From the NCBI GenBank assembly GCA_018292915.2, contig JACVVK020000141.1, positions 124,001 through 188,000 on the forward strand: 64,000 nucleotides of DNA, written 5' to 3'. The position numbers and the translations under genes are program-made. This DNA comes from Batillaria attramentaria (taxonomy: Eukaryota > Mollusca > Gastropoda > Batillariidae). The notes under the pieces were generated by a model. That model was not told where the DNA came from, ran no database searches, and was given only the letters and a program-made list of their open reading frames with translations. Positions 31,877 to 43,849 of this stretch are shown here, one piece after another. Each line of letters opens with the position of its first letter. Within the stretch, counting starts at the first letter, position 1.

Positions 31877-33385
31877 TCACTAATGGGGACCGGGCTGACA
31901 TATTATGCTGCTGCAGCTGCTACGCTTGAAAGATCATGTGCAGACGTACATCATGATTTAGGGAGATGGTCTAGCATCACAAAAATATTATTTTAAAGAT
32001 ACCCCTCCGCTTAAAATTGTATCGCACTAAGAAAATGTCGGACATTTTCATTAATTCCTGTTTTTCAGGTACAGGTAAAGAAATCAGACAAAATTAATTT
32101 AAGCTTCAAGTAAAATAACATTTCGCAAATGCCAATAAAAACCAATAGACGCCAAAGAAAATCTGTGAAATCCCTTTTATTTTTAATTTTTTTAATTTTA
32201 TTTTTATTTGTTTTTTCTTCGGAACAAACGCCGTTAAGTTGGCCTTTTCTTTTTGTTGGACATTTTCACATTTAGGAATGCAGTTCAGTGCTAGCAAAGT
32301 GCATGGAAATTATGTAGAGCACAACCTCAAGTCTATAGTAGTATGTGACTGAATTCATTTCAATTGTTATGGGGTATGTTAATCACACGGCAAACATGTT
32401 TTCAAGGTCAAGGTCACTGGTTTGTCTATTTACTCCAAAACATTTTACTTCATCGCTCAGAATAAGCATTTTGGTGCTGCTCACTTTTGTCCCCGTGATT
32501 TGATGAGTTCACAGCATCCTCAGAATAAAAATATGACTGCAAAATCTTCAGCGTGACCTTGACCTTTACTAGAGGTCACCAGAAAGGCATTCTTATCAAT
32601 GCATATTTGTCAAATATTATGCTTTTGTTAAAGTTGTATTTACAAAATTTTCACCCAGTCTCTATGACCTTTACTCCCAAGGTCAAGGTCACCAAAGGTG
32701 TACACAAGAAATCTTCTCATACGAACATCGTTTGTGCTAATTTTGTTTTGCCTGGTGCTTGTGACTGCTTGTTCTTTTGCTTATTCTAACAGAGCGATGA
32801 AAAAAAATGTTTGGGAGTAAACAGACAAACCGATGACCTTGACCTTGTAGACATGTTTCCCGTGTGATTAACATACGTCATACTACTTGAAATGAATTCA
32901 GCCACTTACCACTGTAGACTTGAGGTTGTGTTCTACATACTTTCCATCACACTTTGCCAGTAATGTATGCCAGTATTTTTCATCCGTAAATTTGAGAATG
33001 TCCCAAAAAAGGCAAAATAACGGCGTTTGTTCCCAAGGAAAAACACGTTGAAAATAAAAGAGATTTCACAGATTTGCTTTTATGTCTATTTTTTTTTATG
33101 TTTGCATTCGCGTAATATTATTTTACTTGAAGTTTCATATTAAGTTTGTCTAATTTCTGTACCTGTACCTCAAAACAGGAATTAATGAAAATGTCCGACA
33201 TTTTCTGAGTGCGTTTAAATTTGAGGCAAAAAGGTACACTTAAAATAGTATTTTAGGGATGCTGGACCATTTCTTTAAAGCATGATGTGCGTCTGCACAT
33301 GATCTGTCAAGCGTAGCAGCTGCATCAGCGTAATATGTCAGCCCGGTCCCCATCAGTAAGAGAATTGACGTCTATATGGAAAAAG
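31850..33385. repeat. Large foldback: ~600-bp inverted arms around a ~310-bp loop
   Basis: Left arm about 31850-32465 (CATATAGACGCC..., GACCGGGCTGACATATTA, AAAATGTCGGACATTTTC, ...CATCGCTC) and right arm about 32785-33385 carrying the complements in reverse order. Arms diverge by roughly 10-20% with small indels. The loop and inner arm ends carry TCAAGGTCA sites. No protein is evident. Confidence 0.85.
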
Positions 33386-33389
33386 GAAG

Positions 33390-34289
33390 ATTTGATAACC
33401 GAGAGCCGCTACAGGCAAATCTGTTGTCATTTCGTTGGACCACCGCAGGGCGTTTGGCCTAACATATCCAGTAGTCAAACTTGAAGTGTGTGCACAATAC
33501 CTGCTGCAGCGGCGTCATTTGTAATCTTTGCTGTGTATAGTCAATTTTTGTACCCAACCACAATATGGATTCCCCTCATTACCACTCACAGCCAAAGGGA
33601 CATAGTGGATGGGCTAGTAACACGTAAGTGCCAAGCCTCTCCTCTAAAAGTTGGCAAATAACAAAAAACGCTGTGTACACTGTGGCCGTCATATCAGGCT
33701 ACTTGGTAACCTACCCCCGTAGTGGTTAATGCTCTGTTTAATTAGAAAAAGGTATTTTAAGTCACCTATTTCAAGCAGTGAAGAGTTCATGAAATTTGAT
33801 GTGGGATGCACGTTTTCCTTCTTCTGGGATCACTCTACTTTTCCCAGTATGTAAAACAATGACAAGTTAAAACTGGTTGCTGCTAGCAGCAAAATATAAA
33901 CCTACCCCCCACGCAGCATGTAATGAAGGAAATGGAAAAAATGGGTAAAAATAATGACCGCTGTAAAGAAGACGTCCTTGTTTAGATTCACGGATATTTC
34001 TTCATACGACTAGTCATTGTCTTTTCCACCAAGACAAATGTATAAAAAGAAATTGAATCAACTGTAGCAATTATGGCAGGCTCTTTGGTAAGCACCGCTT
34101 TCAGCCCATATAGGGAACTGATAGCGTCAATTAACGGCCATCTATAAACAATGAATCTCTCATACAAGTTCCGGAAGATAATTCTGAAACACCGAGCGTG
34201 TGCCCGAATATTTCCATCATATTATACTTGTTTTCGCGGATACACCTTATCACAGCAACCGATCAAGTGTCCCTACTCCCATCATTACG
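33390..34289. other. Interior of the nested element, no feature recognised
   Basis: Non-repetitive within this window; short frames only. Confidence 0.35.
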
Positions 34290-34905
34290 CGTACTCAGCC
34301 ATTATTAAACAAGTTGCACTTTCGATGGCTGTTTGTGACAAAAGTACAGTAGAGATTTCAATGAACTTTTGATATGACACAACTGGGATACTATTCTAAA
34401 GTGTGCACGGCTCTTTGAGAAAAACCGTTCACTACTCACAACGCAGCAACTACTTTAATAAGTACACCCCCAAAATATCGCTACCGAAAAAAGTGCTCAC
34501 TTGGATATCATATTCCATACTTACCTGCACATTCGGTGATAAGGGACTTCACAACACCAAAGAAGCGTTTCCTGGCTAAATTGTTCAATGTTCGTAAATG
34601 TTTTCCGCGATACATGTCACCTGCAGTGACCTGCCAAGTGCACAAGCATCAAATACAGTAAGTTTAAAGGGCCCTTTATCTCAACGGCCAAACTGATGGC
34701 CGCAATTATCCAGGAAGCATCATTCTGAGTGGTATGAAATTTCTGTATGTCAACAATGCATGTCTTGTCTAACAATAACAGTGTTTAGACCGGAATTCTG
34801 CGCATTTCTGTACCCGCAAACACACATACTTTGTGCACACCCTCAAAAGCCCATTTATAGGGCTCATATAGGGAAAATGGCAAGATAAACGGTCACTTTT
34901 ATAAA
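34290..34905 (+). repeat. Segment shared with 52265-52880
   Basis: From CAGCCATTATTAAACA to AAAATGGCAAGATAAACGGT the two regions align throughout. This links the 30526-35031 element to the 52057-53006 foldback family. Confidence 0.88.
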
Positions 34906-36146
34906 ACTTTGCCCCAGCCGATTTTGGTAAAGTTTTTTTTGTAAGTATAAGAATACCATCTAGAATAAGAATCAGCAGGTTTTAGCTTTGAAGCAATTTG
35001 TTTAAGCAGCTGAGCCAATTTTACTGGACCATGATAGATCTAGCCGCAAGAACTTGCTTTGGAACACTACCAATATTCTTTGTCAGCTTCACAATCTCAC
35101 AACGCTTGTCTTCACGGTTCACTTCGCTCCAGCAGAAATAAATGTTCTCCAAAAATTGCAAACATTCAGACTAAAAATAGGTAAAGTAACGGTCCGTTCC
35201 ACACTCATTGCACCCACTCGAACTCTGGGACCGGCGTATAACTAAATCCGCCCACTCAAAACGACACAGTATCAAGCGTTGTTGAAAAGTATAACTGAAA
35301 CTAAAAACTTTATTCAATCGACAGACTTGAAGACAGGGGGTTGTAGGTTTTTATTCCACAATAAACCACATGGAAAATAACTTTGTATAACAGGAAAACC
35401 ATCGCGATGCTATCACAAATAGGGTATTTCCTGTGGCGGGCATGCAGTCTGCCCTTTTACCGGTTCGGCCAGAGACACCAGATCTGAAACAAGGTCGCCA
35501 CTGCGCGCGCTTTCCTATGGAAGCACGATTGTGCCAAAGTTAGGTGAATTGGCACGTTTAATCGATCACTGATCGGCTCAGAATGGCCTGAGAAAGTGTT
35601 ACTGTCGCTTTTATTAATCCTTGAAGCTAGCTTTATTAGTGGACTAAGTGACACATTTCTACTCTTTAGCGAACAATCATTAGTCTTGGATCCTCCACTA
35701 CAAGTGACACCTTCCCGTATCCGCTCAGTCAACATGTCCGTAGCGGGACGCGTTTCGCCGGAATTTCACCGGCTCATCAGCCACCTTAGGTCAAGATAGA
35801 GCGGGAAGAATAGGTAAAATATATTTCAGAAATACCGTGACTGAATACTAACATGGAGGATGAGTGAAAGTGAGAATAAGCAAATATGTTTAGGGAAATA
35901 CCTCACCTAGCCTAGTGTTGTTGCTTCAAAATGGCTGTGTTTGGCGGGCGTGTATACGTCAGATTTTCAATGACGTGAGTTCGAAAGAAAATGACGTCAC
36001 AAAAGATCACTGTTCGATTTTCTGCGTGTTTCGATGTTGTTTCGCAAAACATGTTTTCGCGTGTGTCATGTATTGTTTCGGAAAGCATGTTTCGGGCGTG
36101 TTGCCTCTCAAAACATGTTTTATAAAACATTTATGTGACATCGCCT

Positions 36147-37325
36147 TAAGTCTCAATAAGGAGCGCCACATAGAAGTGGACCACTAATGAATTTCTCATG
36201 ATCTCGATGAAACTTTTTTTTCCCCTTGAGGTACATCCTTTCTGCAGTGGTCTGTTAAGGTGTCATTTAGATGGAGTTATGAATCTTCCATCGTAATTCA
36301 GATAAATGAAAGTTGGTTGTTGTTTTAATTAAAAAAAAACAACAAAAAAACGCGAGTTTATGTTGTATTACTGAAGGCTCCGAAGTTTCTCAAGTTCTTC
36401 ATGGTTCTTGCATTGTAATTTAGTAAATGAAAAGTTGTTGTTGTGACCTTAACCGTTACCCATGTTCCTGTTGTATTAGTTTGAGGCTCAATTGTTTCTT
36501 ATTCGCAATTTTTGCATTCTATTTTAATAGATACACTTTTTTTGTATAGATTAGTGGTTGTTTCTCTTTGTTATAAACTGTTACTCACGTTCCTGTTGTA
36601 TATTTTTATGGCTAAGTTCGTTGTCATACATGGTTCTTGTACTGTGATTTAGTTAGATGAAGGTTTATTGTTGTTGATTTGATGACACCGTAGTCGAATT
36701 TCTGTTGTATTACTTTGAGGCTTCAGTGTTCTGTTTTCACAATTCTTGTGTTATACTTCAGTAGATACAAGGCCTTTGTTCGGAAGTTCAAAACAAAAAG
36801 GTGGTTGTATTTCTTTGTTATGAACCGTTACTCACGTTCCTGTTGTATATCTTTGTGGCTAAACTGGTTGTCATACATGATACAAGAGTCTCAATAGGGA
36901 GGGACACATAGAACACAAGAAGTGGACCACTGATGAATTTCTCATCTCTGGCTAAACTGTTTGTCACACATGATTCGTTACTAAGTCTCAATAAGGAGCG
37001 CCACATAGAAGTGGACCACTAATGAATTTCTCATGATCTCGATGAAACTTTTTTTCCCCTTGAGGTACATCCTTTCTCTTTGTTATAAACTGTTACTCAC
37101 GTTCCTGTTGTATATTTTTATGGCTAAGTTCGTTGTCATACATGATTCTTGCACTGTGATTTAGTTAGATGAAGGTTTATTGTTGTTGTTTTGATGACAC
37201 TGTAGTTGAATTTCTGTTGTATTACTTTGAGGCTCCAGTGTTCTATATTCGCAATTCTTGTGTTGTACTTTAGTAGATACAAGGCTTTTGTTCGGAAGTT
37301 TTTTTTACAAAAAAAAATAATAAAA
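36147..37325 (+). repeat. Degenerate tandem array, segment 3
   Basis: The array resumes after the MITE. It contains the duplicated marker TCTCAATAAGGAGCGCCACA (36151 and 36983) and ends in an A-rich tract where family T inserted. Confidence 0.9.
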
Positions 37326-37329
37326 CAAG

Positions 37330-37521
37330 ATGGCCACCAGCCCAATATGTTGTTTCCATTCAATGACATGCTGTAGTCACAGTCGTAGTCGTTGTGTCAT
37401 GTATGCAGCCCGCGCGCACACGCCGGAACGCAAGCTCTCTGACATCAAGCATGCTGACATAAAGAAAGTACTGAAAACCCTTATCGTGCCTCTATGCACT
37501 TACAAAAACCCAAACACATGA
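37330..37521 (+). CDS. Conserved 63-codon frame of family T (copy 1)
   Basis: ATG at 37330 in CAAGATGGCC (good Kozak context, also a YY1-like motif) opens MATSPICCFHSM..., ending ...LCTYKNPNT and TGA. The same frame is intact at 53582-53773 and 59605-59796 with one or two residue differences. Basic and Cys-containing, no known domain. It may be a real small protein or just a well-preserved young repeat. Confidence 0.3.
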   Translation: MATSPICCFHSMTCCSHSRSRCVMYAARAHTPERKLSDIKHADIKKVLKTLIVPLCTYKNPNT

Positions 37522-37739
37522 GGTCGTGTGAGCTCGCCTAGCTGGTTGACGTCACAACTTTTTGGCGTATGCGAGGTTCTACATGGGTGAATGAATTCTT
37601 GTAATAAAGTCGTTCCCCTTTGACAGAGTTACTTCCCGCAGACCTGACTGACAGACGATTGCTTACTGGTATCGGAGTAGTCATGGTCTCCTCTCTCCTG
37701 AAATCGAGAGTCATGGATCCTAGCGTAGAAAAAAATTTA

Positions 37740-39237
37740 ACACATTAATATCTCTGTGGTGGCTGGACCAATATTTAAATACTGATAGGATACAAGTGAC
37801 GCTGAATAACGCTCCATGAAAATATACACTTTGGCCTTACAAGCTACCGTGCATGATTGTCTGAGTGGAAAATGCCCAACTCTAACACTGCGAGCTGAGG
37901 TTCGTCTGCTTGGCAGCCATTTGCAAGGTGTCGGCGCATGCGTGCTTGAATAGAAAACCGCGGGAAAAGTCGGAGATTTCTCAAGGTGGGCAGATCAGAC
38001 AAAAGCTGACAGAATAACAGGAATTGGTGTAATATCTATTTGTCAGTCTCTCAAAAACAGTTGGCTGAAAAATCTCACAGGTCCTGTACTGCTTTCTACA
38101 AGCTTTTCTTAATAAAAAAAATTCACTGACTCAGCCGGCGAAAAGATCTTTCAGTAAGTCAGTTCAAGATCCCTCGAATCTGACAGGCCGGCATGCTGAT
38201 TCCTCCCAACCGCATAGCAGAAAGATCTACACAAACACACGAGATTTTTCTTTGATGACTGACCAAAATTTCTGATTACCACTGACTTGATGTGATCACT
38301 GATGTGTGAGTGTCAGTTTATGTCACTTATGTCTCTCTAGATCTAGATTGTGAGCCGACAAGCATATTCACGTGGAAGGATGGTAGTGAGGAGAAAGAAT
38401 AAAAGGAAAAAAGGGGGCGGAGCGTAAAATACGGCAGGCACTATTACACAGCTGCTGTACTTTTTAAACTTTACAAAATCACCGTCACATAATCCAGTGT
38501 GTTAAATTGTACGTGCAGTTTTGCTTTCCAGGGACAAGGTCGGTGTAAACTAGCATGCATTTAATCAAACGCAAAACAGTAATTAATAATGGAAAACGTT
38601 GAATCTGAACAGATGATTTAAGTCCATCCTATACAAATCAGGACTCATCTTTTTTGTCCCTGTAATGTACCAAGAGCATTACATGTTTGGCAGCGTGAGC
38701 GGGGAAAACAGCAACATGGTTCAAACTGAAAATGTTGCCACTTCGCATTGTCAGACTCTTGACGTCAATGGCACCATGCGCATCACGTTTGTATGTGGGC
38801 ACTTGTTTTCAAATGTTTTTTCCTTTGGCGCGAAATGATCCAGTTTGCTGAAGATGATCAATAAAATTGTATTGATGATCTTTGGTTTTCCCTCGGTTGT
38901 TGTATGTTTCTAAAAAGCATTCATGTCTGTGCCTTGGGACTGCTGATAAGACAGTCGAAACATGCTTGGTGAGTGGATGAGGATCTTTGTAAATTAGGCT
39001 TTTGGTTGTCCTTTGAGTTGGTCAGACCAGACACAGCGAATGGTCAGACATCAGATTCCTGACGGGCGAAGGTTGTCCGATTTCATTTAAGACTTTTTTT
39101 TTTTATTTTTGGAAGATAGTACACATTATATATTTTAATTCATATACAACTAGGTTTGTTGTACTGCAAACAAAAATGCATACATGGGCACACCAACCGC
39201 ATTTATTTATATTTTAGTATTACTTGTACTGTTTAAT

Positions 39238-39240
<3 letters not shown>
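37740..39240. other. Interior of the 5.57-kb element, no gene recognised
   Basis: AT-rich; (CA)24 follows at 39241-39288. No supported coding frame. Confidence 0.35.
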
Positions 39241-39289
<49 letters not shown>

Positions 39290-39708
39290 AATGAGAAACA
39301 TCGAAAGACTTAATGTTCAGGTAGTGTATGTTGAAATTTATCAGCCTTGTGATTAGGACATCACTTGGAAGGTCACACATTATCAAACGTTTCCTTTTGT
39401 ACATTTATTTCTAGACACATGTTGATCAGTTACAACACAAACATTTTGGCCAATGGGGACAAAGTTTACCATTCAGGCTGGAAACATGACAGCACATGGA
39501 AACTGATCAGATTTAGGACTGACCATACAGTAATGTGTCATGGTAAAAACAAAAACAAAACTAAATACCATTTCTTTCAAATGTTACAACAGTGAAACAA
39601 GTGCTTGGACAACTAGCAAACTACAGATAACAGAAAATGTATACCTGAAATATATTCTTTAGATTCTCACTGTTCCTTCAGCCCTATCCAAGTCAGATTC
39701 ACACTATA

Positions 39709-40630
39709 TTGTGTCTACTTTGCTTCAGTGTTATAACCTTCAAAATGAAAAAGTCTTTATCCGATGTCATCCGTGCCCACAACTGTGTTTTTCATAAGTA
39801 CGCGGACGACACCGAGTTGTCACAAAGTGCCGCTCCCAGTCAGTTCACTGGTGTCCTAAATAACGTTCAAACCTGTATCGAAAACGTCCTTGCATGGATG
39901 ACTAGTAACAAACTCAAGCTTAATACTGACAAAACTGAGGTCATGCCTGTTGGTGCCCAGTGTAGACTTAGTGCAATCGATCATGACTTCATGAATGTGA
40001 GTGGATCTGTTGTTCAATTCCAACATTGTGTGAGGTATCTCGGAGTCAAGATTGATCAGACTCTCTCCATGAATGACCAGATCAGTAGTGTCTGTCGCGC
40101 AGCGTATCTTGAAATCCGTAGGATCTCTTTGCTCCGTCCATTCCTGTCAGAGAGTGCGGCTACAAGATTAGTCCATGCCTTTGTTATATCCAAATTGGAC
40201 TACTGTAACTCTGTGCTTGCCGGACTATCCGCCGAGCAACTTTCCCGTCTGCAGAGAGTCCAGAACAATGCAGCTCGTCTCATCCTTAAAAAGCGTAAGG
40301 GTGAGCATGTGACACCCCTGCTGAAATACCTCCACTGGTTGCCGGTTAAATTCCGCTGCCAATACAAACTTGCCGTCCTTGCTTACCGTCATTTCACCGG
40401 ATCCTTACCTCAGTATCTGTCAGCTGCACTCTCTACTTATCAGCCCTCCCGCAGACTGCGATCCTCCGATGAAAAACTTCTTAAAGTTCCTCTGCGAAAT
40501 ATGAAAACCACCGGCGAACGCGCGTTCAGCTACCTCGCCCCGACAATCTGGAACTCACTGCCTTCTGCCCACACTGTCAGCCTTTAAATCACAGCTCAAA
40601 ACGTACCTGTTCCGTCAGGCCTTTTCATAG
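39709..40630 (+). pseudogene. 5'-truncated CR1/L2-like LINE reverse transcriptase
   Basis: The coding similarity starts at about 39748 (LSDVIRAHNCVFHKYADD), so the LINE begins inside the polymerase domain just before the YADD box. It continues with KLKLNTDKTEVM, YLGVKID, a connection region with SKLDYCNSVLAGL, QNNAARLI, HWLPVKFRCQYKLAVLAY and a tail PTIWNSLP. A single-base shift near 40568 moves the end into the frame finishing ...TYLFRQAFS with TAG at 40628-40630. Endonuclease and fingers are missing, so it is dead on arrival, as most LINE copies are. Confidence 0.88.
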
Positions 40631-40655
40631 ATAACTGGGTCCCTCTGTCCATGTT

Positions 40656-40695
<40 letters not shown>

Positions 40696-40785
40696 GTGTG
40701 GTGTGTGTGTGGGTGTGTGCGCTCTGAGTCTGCTTTTCAGAGACGGGCGCCTTATAAATATGATGTATTATTATTATTATTATTA
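39745..40785 (+). mobile_element. CR1/L2-like LINE fragment with (ATT)n 3' end
   Basis: After the reverse-transcriptase remnant come a GT run (40657-40710) and GGCGCCTTATAAATATGATG followed by (TTA/ATT)6, the usual microsatellite-like end of this group. AAAATG may flank both sides, but this is too short to be sure. Confidence 0.82.
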
Positions 40786-41442
40786 AAATGTAGCAGTACA
40801 AACAAACATACAACCAACCAGCACACCTACAAACATTTCAAACAGAGTTTAGTACTAAATTTATTTCAAAAAGGTGGGGGCGGGGGTATGGCAGTTTGAA
40901 TTTAGCGTCAAGTGTCCGATTAGATGAGGGAATTTTGGGACTGAATTTCACTAGTGTCAATACTGGAAAAGGTCTTGTCCTATTACAACCGGCTTTGCCA
41001 TCACCATTATGGTAACAAAAGATAATTTTAATGAGGGAATTTTAGTGTCCAAGATGCCCGGTCTGTAGATCCTGCAGCAGGTTTAAATCCCATGGTAGGC
41101 AGGGATATCACTGGCGATTGCTTTCTGAGGGGATTTCATATCGGTTAAACACAGATTTAGGCCAGTTTAAGAATATGTAATCTTTGCTCTTAGTTTGTAG
41201 TACATGTACATGGATTCGACACAATAGAGGTTGTCTGGTATGCTTTTTGCTAACTTTAACATTAAAACAAAAAAGCAAAAGTGGACCTAACTAAACTTAC
41301 CACTTGGTGTTGACTTGAATAATCGCCATGTTGAACGTGATATCAGATGATGACACATTTGTAAACATATTTGCAGGAGCTGGTTGTTTTGAGCAGGAGC
41401 TGGGCCTGAAATAAATGCATACATGCAGATCAAAGTGATGTT

Positions 41443-41493
<51 letters not shown>

Positions 41494-41732
41494 CCCACAG
41501 ATCTGTTAAAAAAAAAATTAAATTGTGATGGTGTGCATGGTTTCTCTTCAGTCCTCATTTGTACTGATCTTGCATGATACATGTACTTCATAGACTGTTC
41601 AAACACACACAAAACACTTTGGTATACTTGTACTGCAGGCTTACTGAAATAGCTGCTGGTGAGTCTGACATAAGATCTATCTGTACACAGAGTCCAGGGA
41701 AAAGAATATCCCAAGTGTCTATCATGTCACAG
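40786..41732. other. No gene recognised; (CA)n at 41448-41490
   Basis: Apparent short proteins rich in VCVC are translations of the CA/GT tract. Confidence 0.4.
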
Positions 41733-41944
41733 TCAGCAGGGGGAAAACACAGTAGGACCATGCTCACCTTCGTAGAATGGATACTGTCTGTGTATGTGAT
41801 TATTAAAACTGCTGTGAGAGTTAGAATCTAATGTAGCACTCCCTCCAGTTTTACTCCGTTGTCTCCCAGTACTGCCTCTACTCATCCCTCTCCAACTTTC
41901 CTGGACTCCCTTCACAGTACACATCTTCCACACCCACCGGAACT

Positions 41945-42155
41945 CGACTGATTAGTGTAGATTGATCACCTCCTCCTTCCCATCATCAGAGTCATTTTCT
42001 TCCAATTCTTCTACATGCCCGAAGGAATCAGGAAAACCGCCGTCCAAATCTACGAATCTTGCCACACTCTAATCTTCACTTTCTGCACCATTCCCCGGAA
42101 TATTGAACAAAATTCCACGATTATCCCCATTACGTAATGATCGCGCCGCCATCTT
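41945..42155 (-). CDS. Possible first exon(s) of an unrecognised protein
   Basis: On the minus strand CAACAAGATGGCGGCGCG opens MAARSLRNGDNRGILFN..., stopping after 27 codons. An overlapping frame then reads FVDLDGGFPDSFGHVEELEE and an acidic run to TAA near 41950. Composition is protein-like and the start carries a YY1-type motif, but two frames are needed. It might be the remnant of the transposase start of the 5.57-kb element. Confidence 0.22.
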
Positions 42156-42159
42156 GTTG

Positions 42160-43200
42160 ATACGAAAATCTAAAGTAGATTTTCACACGAACATTTATAG
42201 AAACTTAAAACCACTAGTAGATAAATATTGCTGTTTGATGTGAGGAGCGAGACCGCGTCCTTCGACTTTGCGAAAATATTCAGAATATCCCAGGTCAGTA
42301 AACCACTGAATATTTCGCTAACGTCATATTTTGAGAAAATTGAATCTCGCCTGCCAAAGTCGCTGACGTGTTCTACACGGTTGCTGAGGAAGCAATAGAC
42401 AAGAAATGCAGTAATTCTGAGTTATACAAACACCACCAGCGACATTGTGAAGTACAATCCGGGAGCAGTATGTTACTGGTATGAGTGATCGAGTGCGAAC
42501 ATTTCAAGATAATAGATAGATCTGGTTCCTGCCTGGTCTGTACAATTTAGTAACTGCAGACATGTATCCGTAAAGGCTTTCTTTGAAACTTGAAGCAGGC
42601 TTTTCAGTTCTAGCATTTAAAGATCTAAAACCACTCTAGTCAATGTCCTAAAATAGTCGGCTGCTAAGACAAAGATATCAGTGACGCGACGTTACTTTGC
42701 TTGTAGGCTCACGCGCTTCCTTGTCGGACTCAGACGACAATCTCTGTCAGATCATATTGTTTTGAAATAAAGGGGGAAAATGGACGTACAAATACAGTAC
42801 ACTAAAACACACTGCTTACCTTCAACCACGACGAAGACATCACAACGCGGATTGAGACTGATTGAGGAAGTATCCGTGTTAGTATCCTTTCGTGAAAAAT
42901 GTCGCAGGAAAGTGCGCGCGGGTTGGTGTGAGGGCAATTGGGAGATAATTAAAACATGGAAGATAACTCTGAAATAACAATGAGTTCATTCCCTTCAGTT
43001 TTCGCTGTGCGCCATGAGGGATCCCATTCTAACTTCCGCAGACGGCCGGTTGAAGCCGTGAACATTTCAATCAAGTTCAGCTATAAACATCATCGTACAG
43101 CTTAGGTACGCTGTCAGTTTTCTTATATTAGCCTGACGTTTTCCTGTGCCATAGCCACCACGAAAAAAATGTAGCCACCAAAAAGTTTCTTCGCTTGGAT
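42160..43200. other. No recognisable feature
   Basis: A near-palindrome around AATATTCAG...CTGAATATT (42276-42314) is the only structure noted. Confidence 0.3.
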
Positions 43201-43494
43201 CCCTGACCCAGGATGTGACTTCCCCGATCACTCATGGGTTACCCGGACTAGTATCGGAGAAGAGACCCTCTTTCTCTCTCTCTCGCCTTAGACGCGCGCT
43301 TGCGCGCGCACGCACGCACCCCCCCCCCCCCCCCCCCTACACACACACACACACACTCACATTATACAAAGACCTTGGAATCAGAAAGACGCGTCACTCC
43401 TGCCCTCGTAAGAGAGACATATAGCGGGACAACGCGAAGAGTTGTCTGTCCGCATTAGCGCGCATCCTAGATCTGGCCCCTATAGTGACAGCAT

Positions 43495-43625
43495 ATGGCG
43501 GAAAGTGGAAAGCGATCACAAAAGCCGGGCATGCAATTGTGTTCTGCGCCGAATTGTTCAAATAACAGACAAATATAAACGGGGAAATACTTCTTTTGGT
43601 ATTCCTGTTGAAAAACAAACATTTT
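43495..43625 (+). pseudogene. THAP-like exon remnant in T
   Basis: Same content and same one-base frame offset as at 12964. Confidence 0.45.
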
Positions 43626-43809
43626 TTTTTTCGCTTTCCTGTCAAAAAAAAAAACAAAAAAAGACCTCAAGTGGTACGTGTGCATGCAGTGTAAACAAAC
43701 AGTAAACACACGCGGCTGACGCAGATACAGCGTAATTTTTTTCCCCCTAACAACTTTACAAATCACGGTGACTTAAATTGTGCTAGCGTCTACCTGCATC
43801 TAAATTCAG

Positions 43810-43810
<1 letters not shown>

Positions 43811-43849
<39 letters not shown>

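Larger units (their letters stand above)
30526..35031 (-). mobile_element. Second Academ-like element (TIR TGRTCCAGT, TSD TGA) nested in copy B
   Basis: Copy A shows the undisturbed target (6142-6144). In copy B the site is split by 4506 bp bounded by TGATCCAGTCAATTT (30526) and, inward from 35031, TGGTCCAGTAAAATT, with TSD TGA at 30523-30525 and 35032-35034. The inverted similarity continues for over 100 bp (CTTAAACAAATTGCTTCAAA; ...CGGCTGGGGCAAA). It contains the C-terminal remnant at 31231-31876, a SINE fragment, a large foldback (31850-33385) and a segment shared with the element at 52057-53006. It is probably a non-autonomous derivative. Confidence 0.87.
26749..35700 (-). mobile_element. 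Academ-like DNA transposon, copy B (3-bp TSD CAA)
   Basis: Inverted relative to copy A. TIRs TAGTGGGGGAGCC at 26749 and GGATCCTCCACTA ending at 35700; TSD CAA at 26746-26748 and 35701-35703. Net length is about 4.44 kb without the 30526-35031 insertion. It keeps the uninterrupted site where copy A has its 2.6-kb insertion (about 35490), and copy A keeps the empty site for this copy's own insertion (6142-6144). Confidence 0.85.
26542..36146. mobile_element. Harbinger-like MITE (about 0.65 kb net), TSD TAA, split by a transposon
   Basis: Ends TGGCCATGTCACACG (26542) and, inward from 36146, AGGCGATGTCACATA. The TSD TAA at 26539-26541 and 36147-36149 is the TWA target typical of PIF/Harbinger. 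Array units at 25390 and 36976 (CGTTACTAAATCTC, CGTTACTAAGTCTC) show the empty site. Only 26542-26748 and 35704-36146 belong to the MITE; the rest is the nested transposon. The left part folds on itself (CACACGA...TCGTGTG, 26550-26625). Confidence 0.8.
37678..43250. mobile_element. 5.57-kb element with TIR TAGTCNNGG and 9-bp TSD
   Basis: Inserted in T: TSD GTATCGGAG at 37669-37677 and 43251-43259; the empty site is at 59944-59952. Ends read TAGTCATGG and, inward from 43250, TAGTCCGGG. The inverted similarity includes GGATCCTAGCGTAGAA versus GGATCCAAGCGAAGAA about 50 bp in. TSD length suggests Mutator- or Merlin-type integration, but no transposase is recognised. The interior holds a CR1/L2-like LINE fragment, CA/GT repeats and a possible exon on the minus strand. 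Confidence 0.75.

Noticed and set aside
2846..35703. Inverted segmental duplication between 3-10 kb and 27-36 kb
   Set aside because: Similarity stops exactly at matching TIRs, and each copy has its own 3-bp target duplication (CTA and CAA), so two transposition events explain it better.
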